Part shown: positions 18,897 to 27,038 of the stretch, piece after piece
Layout of the letters: every line of letters begins with the position of its first letter
Numbering within the stretch: the first letter of the stretch is position 1
IMG/VR virus record: IMGVR_UViG_3300049595_001652
Location: 1 to 36,158 of that record
From: a virus
Direction: 5' to 3' (one strand)
Length of the DNA: 36,158 bases
Made by a program: the position numbers and the translations under genes
The notes under the pieces: generated by a model
Databases searched by the model: none
The model's input: the letters and a program-made list of their open reading frames with translations, nothing else
Told to the model about the DNA's origin: nothing

Positions 18897-19075
18897 ATGA
18901 GATTATTGAACATTACGGCTGGTGGTGGATTGTTAAGGTTATTGTAAACTTTGACGCTTTAAAAGAGGATGAAATTTACAAATGGAATTGCCGGAGATTT
19001 TATAATGAAATTAGGTTTTTGCAAGACATGGAAAAGTTTAAAGAGTTTCAAACATTTATAAATAGGAGTAAGTAA
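18809..19075 (+). CDS. Frameshift extension of the tail assembly chaperone (T part, 88 aa)
   Basis: This frame has no ATG at a sensible place (it opens with TTG inside the T run) and overlaps the chaperone by 88 bases, so it is best read as the -1 frame product. It has a helical, aromatic domain (NEIIEHYGWWWIVKVIVNFDALKEDEIYKWN), as expected for the tape-measure-binding part. Its stop overlaps the next start (TAATG). Fusion length would be about 247 residues. Confidence 0.6.
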   Translation: MRSITELEARHNIASKQSGEYSGGTDNGLNEIIEHYGWWWIVKVIVNFDALKEDEIYKWNCRRFYNEIRFLQDMEKFKEFQTFINRSK

Positions 19076-19293
19076 TGACTAAAAAACTAACGACTTATCA
19101 AAAGCTAAAAGAAGAAAATCTAAAATTAAAGCATGATATTTACAAGATAGTAATGCTTGAAAAGTCAGATAAATTAAATGATTTATTGGAATGTCTTGGA
19201 ACTAAAGTAGCGTGGGACTTGAGGTTTAAACTTGAGGAAAAAATTTGGAGCGACTCCGCTCCAGTAGTTGAATTTAAATTACCAAAGCATTAA
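19075..19293 (+). CDS. Hypothetical protein (72 aa), last early gene
   Basis: A coiled-coil start (YQKLKEENLKLKHDIYKIVM) and a short C-terminal part, with a TAATG overlap with the frame before. It ends one base before the stop of the convergent holin gene, so the two transcription blocks meet here. A perfect 6-bp hairpin, GGAGCG-ACTC-CGCTCC, lies at 19247-19262 inside the gene, without a T-run. Confidence 0.6.
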   Translation: MTKKLTTYQKLKEENLKLKHDIYKIVMLEKSDKLNDLLECLGTKVAWDLRFKLEEKIWSDSAPVVEFKLPKH

Positions 19294-19294
19294 T

Positions 19295-19780
19295 CTACTT
19301 AATTAACTTATCTAACCTTTCTTGTTTCTGATGAGAACCAATTGAACTACCAAAATAGTAACTAACAACACCCATTGATAGAGTAGTTAAACTCCCCACA
19401 ATACCGCTAACTAGCATTTCCTTTTCTTTATTTAAGTCTTTAAATAAAATGAAATACCAAAATAAAAAAGTTGAACCAAGTATTAATAAAGCAAGTAAAG
19501 GACTTATTATTTTATTTAACACCGGTGCTTTATCACTTGTTGCAATTTGAACCTCCCGCTGCCTTGCTGAATCATTTTCCTTTTGTTGAATTTCCATTTG
19601 CTTAGTTGCTTCCTGCTCCATGACTTGCAAATGTTCATTTGTGGCTTTAATAAAATCTATCTTAAATTGTTCTTTCTCTTCTTTAGAAAGAGTTAGGTTA
19701 TCAATTAAGTTACTGGCTGAGTCAACTAGCTTAGAAGCTCCACCCGTAAAGACGTTTTTTAATTTGTCTAATATTGGCAT
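19295..19780 (-). CDS. Holin (3TM holin superfamily)
   Basis: Forms membrane lesions that release the endolysin at the end of infection. The 161-residue protein has an amphipathic N-terminal part (LDKLKNVFTGGASKLVDSA), a long charged helix rich in Q and E (about 35-80), and two membrane spans at about 91-113 and 122-144 with a short loop (KDLNKEKE). This is the layout of the 'Holin of 3TMs' family. It is followed by a lysine-rich end. It lies next to the M15 endolysin and is the last gene of the late block. Confidence 0.82.
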   Translation of the reverse strand: MPILDKLKNVFTGGASKLVDSASNLIDNLTLSKEEKEQFKIDFIKATNEHLQVMEQEATKQMEIQQKENDSARQREVQIATSDKAPVLNKIISPLLALLILGSTFLFWYFILFKDLNKEKEMLVSGIVGSLTTLSMGVVSYYFGSSIGSHQKQERLDKLIK

Positions 19781-19795
19781 AATTAATTTATTTAT

Positions 19796-20200
19796 TTAAA
19801 ATGTTTTCCACCCTTTTAACTCATAATGAGGCGCATCCTTAAACCTCCAATCAATACCACACTCAATAACACTACTAACTTTTTTTACACAGTCGGCATA
19901 GTTCCTGAACAGTTTATCCGACCAGTCTAATTTTTTTGTTAATGGATTAATAAAAGCAATATCCCAAGCGAATGAAGGTTTATAGTTATGTGGGCTTTGC
20001 CCTGCTTTAGCTTGAGTTACTATTTTGCCCGGCTTTGTTCTACCTTGTGCATATAATTCCGTTTGCTCTTCGTTATCTCTATGTGTACAAGTTAAGAACG
20101 GTTGAGGGTCATTTGGGAACCGTTCTTTGTATAAAGCGGATGCTAAAGTGTGAGCTTCTGCGCAAACATGGTGTAAGTCTTTAATATCTCTTGATGCCAT
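19796..20200 (-). CDS. Endolysin, M15-type L-alanyl-D-glutamate/D-Ala peptidase
   Basis: Cuts peptide bridges of peptidoglycan at lysis. The 134-residue single domain has the zinc ligand set of VanY/M15 peptidases: H71 in SPHNYKPS, D80 in FAWD and H125 in APHYELKG. The insertion KPS between H and D is known from phage variants. The N-terminal QTELYAQGRT segment is also typical. There is no signal peptide, so export depends on the holin at 19295. Confidence 0.9.
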   Translation of the reverse strand: MASRDIKDLHHVCAEAHTLASALYKERFPNDPQPFLTCTHRDNEEQTELYAQGRTKPGKIVTQAKAGQSPHNYKPSFAWDIAFINPLTKKLDWSDKLFRNYADCVKKVSSVIECGIDWRFKDAPHYELKGWKTF

Positions 20201-20202
20201 AA

Positions 20203-20460
20203 CTAATTATTTTCTTCGTCTTTTTTAGGTGCATTTGGTTGACTTGGTAAGATAGCTACTCCTTGATTTGATTTGTTCAATCCGATTGCAGCTTCTATTT
20301 TATCAAGTCTAAAATTAATAATTACTTTGTCGGCATTGTTAACTATTTTATTCTCCCTTATTTCAGATACTAGATTATAGTACCCTACTAGAAAGGTAGT
20401 CATAAAGCCAGCTAACTTTACAAAGTCCTCAAATGTAAATTTTAATTTACTTAGTTCCAT
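20203..20460 (-). CDS. Small membrane protein upstream of the endolysin (85 aa)
   Basis: A single hydrophobic stretch (VKLAGFMTTFLVGYYNLVSEI, about residues 14-34) followed by a helical, then acidic C-terminus (PKKDEENN). One membrane span and position directly before the endolysin suggest an accessory lysis or spanin-like role; no lipobox is present. It overlaps the upstream small gene by 14 bases. Confidence 0.55.
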   Translation of the reverse strand: MELSKLKFTFEDFVKLAGFMTTFLVGYYNLVSEIRENKIVNNADKVIINFRLDKIEAAIGLNKSNQGVAILPSQPNAPKKDEENN

Positions 20461-20605
20461 TTGTTTCAGGTTGAACTTCGTTTAATTTCTTTTGAATTAA
20501 ATTATTTACAACTTGTAATTGATTGTTGACTTGTTGGCTTGTTGCTATTAGGTCGTAGGCAATTACCTTGAGTTCATCTATTGTTTTTGTTTCTAAATTT
20601 TCCAT
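20447..20605 (-). CDS. Small coiled-coil protein (52 aa)
   Basis: MENLETKTIDELKVIAYDLIATSQQ followed by QLQVVNNLIQKKL is a short acidic helical protein, a type found near lysis and tail-fibre genes in Bacteroidota phages as I know them. It overlaps the next gene by 14 bases. The DNA before the ATG reads TATATTTGC, which looks like a -7 box but leaves no room for a transcript start, so I do not call it a promoter. Confidence 0.6.
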   Translation of the reverse strand: MENLETKTIDELKVIAYDLIATSQQVNNQLQVVNNLIQKKLNEVQPETNGTK

Positions 20606-20626
20606 GCTGCAAATATAATTAATTAA

Positions 20627-21391
20627 TTACAAACCTAAATAATAATCAACAGTGATTCTCCAAATAACATTTGTAGTAGCTGGAGCAACTATTGTTGTTG
20701 CCGTTCCTGCCGCTGTTGATTTAATTGGCGTAACTGTCATATCTCTTTTTTCAACTAAAGTTCCTTGCGCTGCTGCACTCGCATCAATAGAGTAAGCCCT
20801 AGAGCCGGGTAAGTTAGTTGTTGTAACTACTACAGGAGCTGCGGCAGCCGTTAATAAAGCTCCTGCAAAACGCTCAATCCTTATTTGAGTTATGTAATGA
20901 TGTAGCCCCGTTGCTGCTGGTATTGTTGCGGTTACGGCTGCACCTATTGCGCCTGTGGTGGTAACGCATAGATTTGTTGGTATATTTTTTATAAAAGCTA
21001 TACTCAATCCTTTATTTGCGGTTAACGCAACTATTGCAGTACCACTAGTATATGCGGTGGCTCTAACCCTTATTTTTCTTGTACCTGTTGGTATTTCAAA
21101 AAAGTAAGCCCCTACAGCAGTAGCATTTAAAGCAAATGACTCTGTAGATCTAACAAAAATAGGAAGGTCAATAAAGTTCACACCGTCTATTGAATAAGAA
21201 GGGGTTAGTGTTGCAACAAATGTACCTCTTACATCGAATGCAGCAAATGCCTCTCCCGATATATCTGTAACCACCTCAGCATTTAATGCAGCTAAGTTAA
21301 CTGTTGCTGGTCTACTATCGACTAATGTTCCGCCTCCTATTTTATTTAAGTTTTGGATGTAGTTTCCAAACTGGTCTTTAATTTCTGCCAT
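20627..21391 (-). CDS. Virion surface or fibre-associated protein (254 aa)
   Basis: An alanine-, threonine- and valine-rich protein, beta-rich throughout, starting MAEIKDQFGNYIQNLNKIGGG. Such low-complexity beta proteins are common among phage fibre and capsid-decoration proteins. It lies between the tail fibre and the lysis genes. A receptor-binding or decoration role is possible; no specific domain is recognised. Confidence 0.55.
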   Translation of the reverse strand: MAEIKDQFGNYIQNLNKIGGGTLVDSRPATVNLAALNAEVVTDISGEAFAAFDVRGTFVATLTPSYSIDGVNFIDLPIFVRSTESFALNATAVGAYFFEIPTGTRKIRVRATAYTSGTAIVALTANKGLSIAFIKNIPTNLCVTTTGAIGAAVTATIPAATGLHHYITQIRIERFAGALLTAAAAPVVVTTTNLPGSRAYSIDASAAAQGTLVEKRDMTVTPIKSTAAGTATTIVAPATTNVIWRITVDYYLGL

Positions 21392-21410
21392 TTTATTTTA
21401 TTTTTGATTG

Positions 21411-22742
21411 TTAATTTATTATTTGATAATCGATTTTAAAATTATTGGTTGTTGGTGCATCAAGGCAAACACGAACGTTAAATGATGTTCCGTTAACTAT
21501 TTTACCATAAGTTACAAATGGTTTATAAAAATCTAACTCATCCATGTCTTTAGTTGATGACATTGCAAAAGTAATCAAAATATAGCTTGTAGTCAATACG
21601 CTAGTTGTATTAATAGTTATTTCTTTTACTGTTTCATTTACAAAGTTAACATTGGCTGTACCGCTTATTAAAGAAGATGCGCTTATAGTTCCACTAGCTA
21701 TCAATCCAATACTAGACAAAGCATCGTACAAGCCTTGTACTGTTGTTACGGCTGCTGGTCTTGATACTGGTGTTGCATTCCAGAAGGCGAATAATTGATT
21801 AGTTGCAGTTCCTATCCTTGTACCTGTTGAAGTTCCAAATGTTATATTCTTTCCGTTAATAACATTCATAGCACTTGAATTAATAGTAATAGTACTTGAA
21901 TCATTAATGGCTAGTCCTATTAAAGAGGTGGCGTTGAAAAATGTTTGTGTAGCACTACCATACAGAGCGTAGTTTGCTGTTGTTGGCGTTGTTTGATTAA
22001 ACCAAATAGCAGACTGATTAGCACCGTAAGCACCTATTCTTGTTGTTGCTGTACCATCTGTAACCAACGCTTGACCATTAACACTTAATAGTGTTTGAAT
22101 CGTTGGACTCGTCGCCAATACAACCGCACCGCTTCCGGTGGTGCTTGCAAATGATGTTGTTATTGCAGTTGAACCGCTTCCTGTTACAACTCCACTTAAA
22201 GTGATTGTTTGATTTGCTGTTAGATACGAACCTATTGGTTGATAAGTTGAAGCGGCTGTGGATGCTAATAAGTAAGGGCTAAGCGCAGAGGATGTAATGT
22301 AACCTAAACCAGTCACATAGTTACTTACTGCCTGAGTAGTTGGATATAAAGTGTTATTTAAAGTTGCAAAGTTAATTGCTTTGTTTGCCACATCCTCAGC
22401 CGTGAAGCCTAACAACGGTTGATAGGTAGATGCTGCCAAGGCACTAGTTAAATAAGGGCTTAACGCTGAACTTGTAATATATCCGGCATCATTCGTAAAT
22501 GCGCTTACTAAAGTTGGAAAGGTTGCTAAACTTCCATCACCTCTTACATACTGTAATGTTGTTCCTGAAAATACAGCACCGCCCAAAAAAGATAAAGCAC
22601 TTAATTGAGTTGTTCCGTCACCTAACTTATATTGACCCGTTTGAAGTAAATGAACTACCTGACCTTGTTTTAATACCAAAGTTGGATTGCTGGTAAACCA
22701 TGCGCTGTTTTTATAACCTTGTCTTAAGTCTGCTAATGCCAT
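21411..22742 (-). CDS. Putative tail fibre with tropism-determinant-like N-terminus (443 aa)
   Basis: The N-terminus (LRQGYKNSAWFTSNPTLVL... YKLGDGTTQLSALSFLGG, residues 6-53) matches the pattern of phage tail-fibre head domains of the major tropism determinant N-terminal type ('kiGDGtt'). The body is serine/threonine/glycine-rich with an internal duplication around GYITSSALSPYL..AASTYQP (about residues 86-108 and 148-170), followed by a distinct C-terminal domain after about residue 370. It likely binds the host surface. No reverse transcriptase or template repeat is nearby. Confidence 0.65.
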   Translation of the reverse strand: MALADLRQGYKNSAWFTSNPTLVLKQGQVVHLLQTGQYKLGDGTTQLSALSFLGGAVFSGTTLQYVRGDGSLATFPTLVSAFTNDAGYITSSALSPYLTSALAASTYQPLLGFTAEDVANKAINFATLNNTLYPTTQAVSNYVTGLGYITSSALSPYLLASTAASTYQPIGSYLTANQTITLSGVVTGSGSTAITTSFASTTGSGAVVLATSPTIQTLLSVNGQALVTDGTATTRIGAYGANQSAIWFNQTTPTTANYALYGSATQTFFNATSLIGLAINDSSTITINSSAMNVINGKNITFGTSTGTRIGTATNQLFAFWNATPVSRPAAVTTVQGLYDALSSIGLIASGTISASSLISGTANVNFVNETVKEITINTTSVLTTSYILITFAMSSTKDMDELDFYKPFVTYGKIVNGTSFNVRVCLDAPTTNNFKIDYQIIN

Positions 22743-23338
22743 TATATAGGGTCTATTACTGTTGTTGTATTTCCGTCAATAGTATCTATTATTTCTGTCA
22801 ATTGTTCAACTGTATAGCTTTGCCCTCCAATTAAAGTAGCTATAACAGTACCATTTTGATTAACAATAGTTACTAATTGACTACTAGAATAAGTCGGCAT
22901 ACCGCTAACAGGTAAAGCACATACATCATTTTCAAATTGCTGTGATATTTGAATATCAAAGAAATGACCGCTTAATTCATGGTCGAATCTTTCTGTAAAT
23001 GAATTTAAGCGTAAGTTTGAATTAATCAAAAAATCTTTAAATGAAGGACTGTTAATGTAGGTGTAAAAACCCTTTGCCATTTCTTTAGTATCACTCAATA
23101 CACCTAATTCAATTGCTTCACCTTTATCAACTCTATCAAAGAAACCTATCTGTAAGATAGTTCTATCTAAACGGTCGGTTATTTCAGACTCCTTTAACGT
23201 CACAATCATAACCGGGAATCTATCTAATTTCTTTTCGGCATATTCCCAAAGGTCACCAAAAAAGAAATCATTTACCCTGTAATCATTCGCAGCGTACTCG
23301 GCTAGTATATCAACTATTTTATTTAATGTGTAATTCAT
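22742..23338 (-). CDS. Tail completion or terminator-like protein (198 aa)
   Basis: Residues about 1-140 are a compact alpha/beta domain (VDILAEYAANDYRVNDFFFGDLWEYAEKKLDRFPVMIV...) of the size of tail terminator proteins, and the next gene upstream looks like a connector. From about residue 150 a short beta extension (LVTIVNQNGTVIATLIGGQSYTV) looks like an added decoration. Assignment is by length, position and layout. It shares a TAATG overlap with the fibre gene. Confidence 0.5.
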   Translation of the reverse strand: MNYTLNKIVDILAEYAANDYRVNDFFFGDLWEYAEKKLDRFPVMIVTLKESEITDRLDRTILQIGFFDRVDKGEAIELGVLSDTKEMAKGFYTYINSPSFKDFLINSNLRLNSFTERFDHELSGHFFDIQISQQFENDVCALPVSGMPTYSSSQLVTIVNQNGTVIATLIGGQSYTVEQLTEIIDTIDGNTTTVIDPI

Positions 23339-23932
23339 TTACGATACGTTCCACCAATCATTATAATTTATTCTACTTGCTTCGCTCACTCCTATTGACG
23401 GGTCAATATTTGAATCAAAAACAAACGGGCTGCTAAATGCAACTTTAATAGGTTGCGTTTTATAAACACCACTATTCGATAAGTATTCAGGATATAAGCT
23501 AACATTTTGCTGAATGTATTGAACTAACATTTGTCCGTAATGTTCGGCGTAATTCATCCAAGTATCTGTAATTGATTTTAAAGTATCAGGGCTTACAGGG
23601 CTACTGTTTTCGCTGCTTTTCTCCATTACTCCCTTGTTCATGTAGCGATACTTAATAGCGTTACCAGCGTGAGCAACTATCATCCAATGTAAGTAATCAG
23701 AAATGTAGTCATCAATTAATGTTTTGTAATTAGTCGGTATTGGAGTTGGTACAGTCTGTAAAGAAGCTATAACATCACTCATCAACTTTTGATACAAGTC
23801 CGTACCAATTAATTTTTGTAAATAAATATCTTGCACTACCATTACAACAGGCTTAATGGTTTGCCAATCCACATTATCGTTAATAATGCTTCGTTCTTTT
23901 AAATTATTTTCAGATATTAATAATGCTTTCAT
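23339..23932 (-). CDS. Head-tail connector-like protein (197 aa)
   Basis: An all-helical N-terminal part (VQDIYLQKLIGTDLYQKLM, then DDYISDYLHWMIVAHAGNAIKYRYMNKGV), typical of gp6/head-tail adaptor proteins of Bacteroidota phages. It directly follows the portal gene and overlaps it by 4 bases. Position and helical pattern support a connector, but no motif is diagnostic. Confidence 0.6.
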   Translation of the reverse strand: MKALLISENNLKERSIINDNVDWQTIKPVVMVVQDIYLQKLIGTDLYQKLMSDVIASLQTVPTPIPTNYKTLIDDYISDYLHWMIVAHAGNAIKYRYMNKGVMEKSSENSSPVSPDTLKSITDTWMNYAEHYGQMLVQYIQQNVSLYPEYLSNSGVYKTQPIKVAFSSPFVFDSNIDPSIGVSEASRINYNDWWNVS

Positions 23933-26016
23933 TTCTTAACTGTTCTAACCTTTGTACGACCAAACCAAGCGTGTCGGCATTTGTTTTGAATCTCGTTACC
24001 GTCATTCCAAAACCCACCCGAATAATCCCAAGCGTTATCACCAAACTCGTTTTTAATTCTTTCGATTTGTTTTAATGTCAATGCTTTTTTATTCTCGTTA
24101 TGCAAGTTGTACATATCAATACAAAATTGGCGTGTTGTTGGTAGTATAACCGCTCCCTTCACACCTTCGCGTTTGTCATAGTAGTACTCTGTATAAACCT
24201 CTTTAATTTCTTTATTCTTTTTATCTAAGGCTTTATCAGTTGGATTAAGACCGTTAACATTACTATCTAACAAACGCTTACTTACTAGCCACTCTATTTG
24301 TTCTTGAACAAAAGCAACATCAACACCAAACAACTCACTAATCTCTTCGGCTGTTATTTCGGGGTTACCTCTAAATTGAGTTAAGATAGCATTACGTAAT
24401 TGATTAACTGTAAACTTTGGTTGAGCTGCCATTCTTAAGTTAATATCCATTGTTAACGGAGTAACTTCAAATGTTTCTAATACTTCATCCTCTTCATTAA
24501 TATCATGTGCATTCTCGTAAGCTAATTTAATAAACAAGTTCTCTTTATCTTGCTTATCCTTACTCATCTTAACATTACATCCACACTTACTCATTTGTGT
24601 TGGCTCGGTTGTACCTTCGTTAATATCTAAGTTAATGAATTGTTTAGCTTGTTCTTCTGTTAACCCAAATGCCTTTAATAATATGATTGTTTGGTTTAAA
24701 TTCTTTTTACCTTGTTCATAGTCATCAACCAATCTCATCATGTTACTGATTTGACGGCGTGATAACTTACTCATGAACTCGTTACCTGTTTGCTGCACTT
24801 GACTTTCAGGTGTTACAGGTGTTAAGGTTAATTCTAAATTGTATTTTTTAGAAATAAAACTTCTAATTTCATCCTTCGATAAAATGTTTTGAAGAGTTGG
24901 ATTAGTGTAGTCTAATTCCTCAGCTATCCAGTCTAGTTGTTTTATCTTAAATAAATCTTTACCCGGCTGCCCAGTTTTTAAACTAAACATTTTTTCAAGT
25001 AGTCCAATCTTCTTAACCTGTGCAGGGATAGCCCACTTCTTAATATAAAGTTCATGTGCTTGTTGAATTTCTTTACTGTGGCTCATTCCTAACTTTCCGT
25101 CTGTTGCAAGCCCTGCTAAAGTAGGATTAATTTCGTGAGCGATAATAACTTTCTCACGTAAATTCTTCATTACCTCTTGATACTGTTTATCTAAATTACT
25201 TCCGCTTAATTCTTGAACCTCTGCACCTTTACCATTTCTATCAGTGAATACAACTAAAGAACCGCCTGCACTTTCCTCACCCTCTGTTTCATTCTTTACA
25301 TTTGCTTTTATGTATTGTTTTTCAGGGTCTGTTGGGTCATCTTTGAATACTGTTACAATTGCGCTTTTACCAAAATTATTTTGAACTAAGTTATTAAAGT
25401 AAGTACTAATCCTTACATACGTATCAATATCAGTTAAAGTACTGTTATAAGAAGGTTTTGCATAGAACTCCTCAAACCTTTTAGAGGTCGGAAAATAATC
25501 CATTAAAATTAAGATAGAAGGCTTTTTGATACCGTCGTAATAACGTGGGTATCTTATGCGTGGTTCTATGTATTCATTAACCTGCCAATCATTTGAGTAA
25601 TCTAAATAATTACCACATCTCGAAACTCTTAACTTACCGTAGTCTACATGGTAAAAATACAAGGGTTTTCCGAATACATTTGGAATTACTTTAACAGCAA
25701 TTGCACCAAACGTTACATCGTCAATATCTAATTTCTTTGTTAAATCAAACCATGACTCTTTCGGGTTCGCATACTTTAAAAACTTTTGCGCTTCTAAATT
25801 ATCACTTTCAATTTCTAACCCAGTTAAATACTTAGATTTTGTTTTAAGTATCGCACCGTGTTCGGATTGTGAAGTTGCTAATCCTAACAAGTAATTACCC
25901 CAATCGTTTTTCTTACCCCACTTAATAATATCATTGCCTAAGTCTTCACGTAATTCTAAACGGTTAACTTTACTCGCTAAAATTCTTTCTATGCTTGTAT
26001 TTCCTTTTTTAGCCAT
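23929..26016 (-). CDS. Portal protein with C-terminal extension (695 aa)
   Basis: Forms the ring through which DNA enters and leaves the capsid. The first about 400 residues have portal features: an N-terminal helical clip region, the EINPTLAGL segment near 300, and a stem with QQAHELYIKKWAIPAQVKKI. After about residue 480 there is a Cys-containing linker (KCGCNVKMSKD), a winged-helix-like segment (RNAILTQFRGNPEITAEEISELFG) and a C-terminal CRHAWFG end like that of Mu F-type minor head domains. So portal and minor head functions may be fused. Confidence 0.75.
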   Translation of the reverse strand: MAKKGNTSIERILASKVNRLELREDLGNDIIKWGKKNDWGNYLLGLATSQSEHGAILKTKSKYLTGLEIESDNLEAQKFLKYANPKESWFDLTKKLDIDDVTFGAIAVKVIPNVFGKPLYFYHVDYGKLRVSRCGNYLDYSNDWQVNEYIEPRIRYPRYYDGIKKPSILILMDYFPTSKRFEEFYAKPSYNSTLTDIDTYVRISTYFNNLVQNNFGKSAIVTVFKDDPTDPEKQYIKANVKNETEGEESAGGSLVVFTDRNGKGAEVQELSGSNLDKQYQEVMKNLREKVIIAHEINPTLAGLATDGKLGMSHSKEIQQAHELYIKKWAIPAQVKKIGLLEKMFSLKTGQPGKDLFKIKQLDWIAEELDYTNPTLQNILSKDEIRSFISKKYNLELTLTPVTPESQVQQTGNEFMSKLSRRQISNMMRLVDDYEQGKKNLNQTIILLKAFGLTEEQAKQFINLDINEGTTEPTQMSKCGCNVKMSKDKQDKENLFIKLAYENAHDINEEDEVLETFEVTPLTMDINLRMAAQPKFTVNQLRNAILTQFRGNPEITAEEISELFGVDVAFVQEQIEWLVSKRLLDSNVNGLNPTDKALDKKNKEIKEVYTEYYYDKREGVKGAVILPTTRQFCIDMYNLHNENKKALTLKQIERIKNEFGDNAWDYSGGFWNDGNEIQNKCRHAWFGRTKVRTVKK

Positions 26017-26404
26017 TGTAAACGTAGGTTGTATTATTAGGATTGTTGTATTCTTTTATTGGACTTACATAATTTGATTTCATCACTCTCAGTATCTTTG
26101 TTTCAACTTTTGTTAATCCTGTAGGGTCTAAATTTGTTGCACTTAATTGTTCGTAAAAATTAACTATGTAAAATCCGTCATTTAATTTAACTTCACTATT
26201 CAAAGGGTTTGGCGTTCCGCTAACATCTGTAACATCGCATCTATTGTAAACTAATATGTTTGTTGAACTATCAATACCTATGCAGTAAACTTTTTCTTTT
26301 GTGTCATCTTTAATAAACTCGATTAAATAATTAGGATTAATCAAAGTGCCTTTCTCCGTGCCTGTAAAGATAAGTTTATTTGTTGTATTTTTTTCTAAAA
26401 CCAT
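26009..26404 (-). CDS. Hypothetical structural protein (131 aa)
   Basis: A beta-rich protein (NKLIFTGTEKGTLINPNYLIEFIKD...YIVNFYEQ). It lies between the tail tube and portal genes and overlaps the portal by 8 bases. Such a protein recurs in this place in Bacteroidota phages, but I know no assigned role. The intrinsic terminator 12 bases upstream may make its expression lower than that of the tail tube. Confidence 0.6.
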   Translation of the reverse strand: MVLEKNTTNKLIFTGTEKGTLINPNYLIEFIKDDTKEKVYCIGIDSSTNILVYNRCDVTDVSGTPNPLNSEVKLNDGFYIVNFYEQLSATNLDPTGLTKVETKILRVMKSNYVSPIKEYNNPNNTTYVYNG

Positions 26405-26416
26405 TATTTTTTTTTA

Positions 26417-26445
26417 CAAAAAAAGCCACTACAAATGTAGTAGCT
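26417..26445 (-). terminator. Intrinsic terminator inside the structural operon
   Basis: On the minus strand AGCTACTAC-ATTT-GTAGTGGCT forms a 9-bp stem with one G-U pair, followed at once by seven Ts. It stands between the tail tube gene (ending 26473) and the 131-residue gene (starting 26404), a textbook Rho-independent terminator. It should trim the abundant capsid and tail-tube message, with read-through or a separate start needed for the portal. Confidence 0.75.
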
Positions 26446-26472
26446 CTTTTATTTTTACAAACCAATTTTATT

Positions 26473-27015
26473 TTATAGTGCAGGACTTAACAAGGCTGTG
26501 ATTAACGAAGCATTTACTTCAATCATTGGACTTTCAGATTTACCTGAAAAGTTAGCAATGTGTCCGCTAAAATCTTCATACTTTTGACCAAATGGATTTT
26601 CAATAGTTGTTGCATCCATGCCACCGTCTAAACCAGCTAACCACCATGTACCGTTACGACGTTTAACGAATATAAGCAAACGGTGACGGCTTAACGTGTC
26701 TAAGTTTACTTTCGATAAAGTAGTAAAGCCTTTAGTTGTAAATGTGATTTGAGGCGTGTAGAACACGGTATCAGACTCAGCACTCACGGTTGAGTTATCT
26801 GATACGTTAATCATTTCTTTTCCTAAATCATATTTCCAACCTTGCTTACCTGTTGCAAGTACTAAGGTAGTTACAACGTTTGCAGTTGTAGCATACTTCG
26901 CTATATTTGTTTGGTCTAGGTTGTTATACTCGGTTACAATGATTTCATCTATTCCTGAGATGTTATCCTTGCAACCTGTATAAGTGTGACCGGATGATAT
27001 TGCTAAACAAGGCAT
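26473..27015 (-). CDS. Major tail (tube) protein (180 aa)
   Basis: A beta-rich protein with ITFTTKGFTTLSKVNLDTL in the middle and GTWWLAGLDGGMDATTIENPFGQKYEDFSGHIANF, a layout of siphoviral tail tube proteins in Bacteroidota phages. It lies directly after the major capsid gene and before a strong terminator, consistent with high expression. Assignment is inferred from context and pattern. Confidence 0.6.
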   Translation of the reverse strand: MPCLAISSGHTYTGCKDNISGIDEIIVTEYNNLDQTNIAKYATTANVVTTLVLATGKQGWKYDLGKEMINVSDNSTVSAESDTVFYTPQITFTTKGFTTLSKVNLDTLSRHRLLIFVKRRNGTWWLAGLDGGMDATTIENPFGQKYEDFSGHIANFSGKSESPMIEVNASLITALLSPAL

Positions 27016-27038
27016 ATTAACTTAATTTTTTTTATTGA

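Noticed and set aside
19247-19262. Bidirectional terminator hairpin GGAGCG-ACTC-CGCTCC between the convergent blocks
   Set aside because: Short, inside the coding region and without a T-run on either strand.
20580-20640. Promoter TATATTTG before the 52-residue gene
   Set aside because: It lies only 4 bases before the ATG, and the upstream TTTG is 12 bases away instead of about 19; the start point would fall inside the gene.
21411-22742. Diversity-generating retroelement, suggested by the tropism-determinant-like N-terminus of the fibre
   Set aside because: No reverse transcriptase ORF and no template/variable repeat pair were seen in the window; the internal fibre duplication is ordinary.
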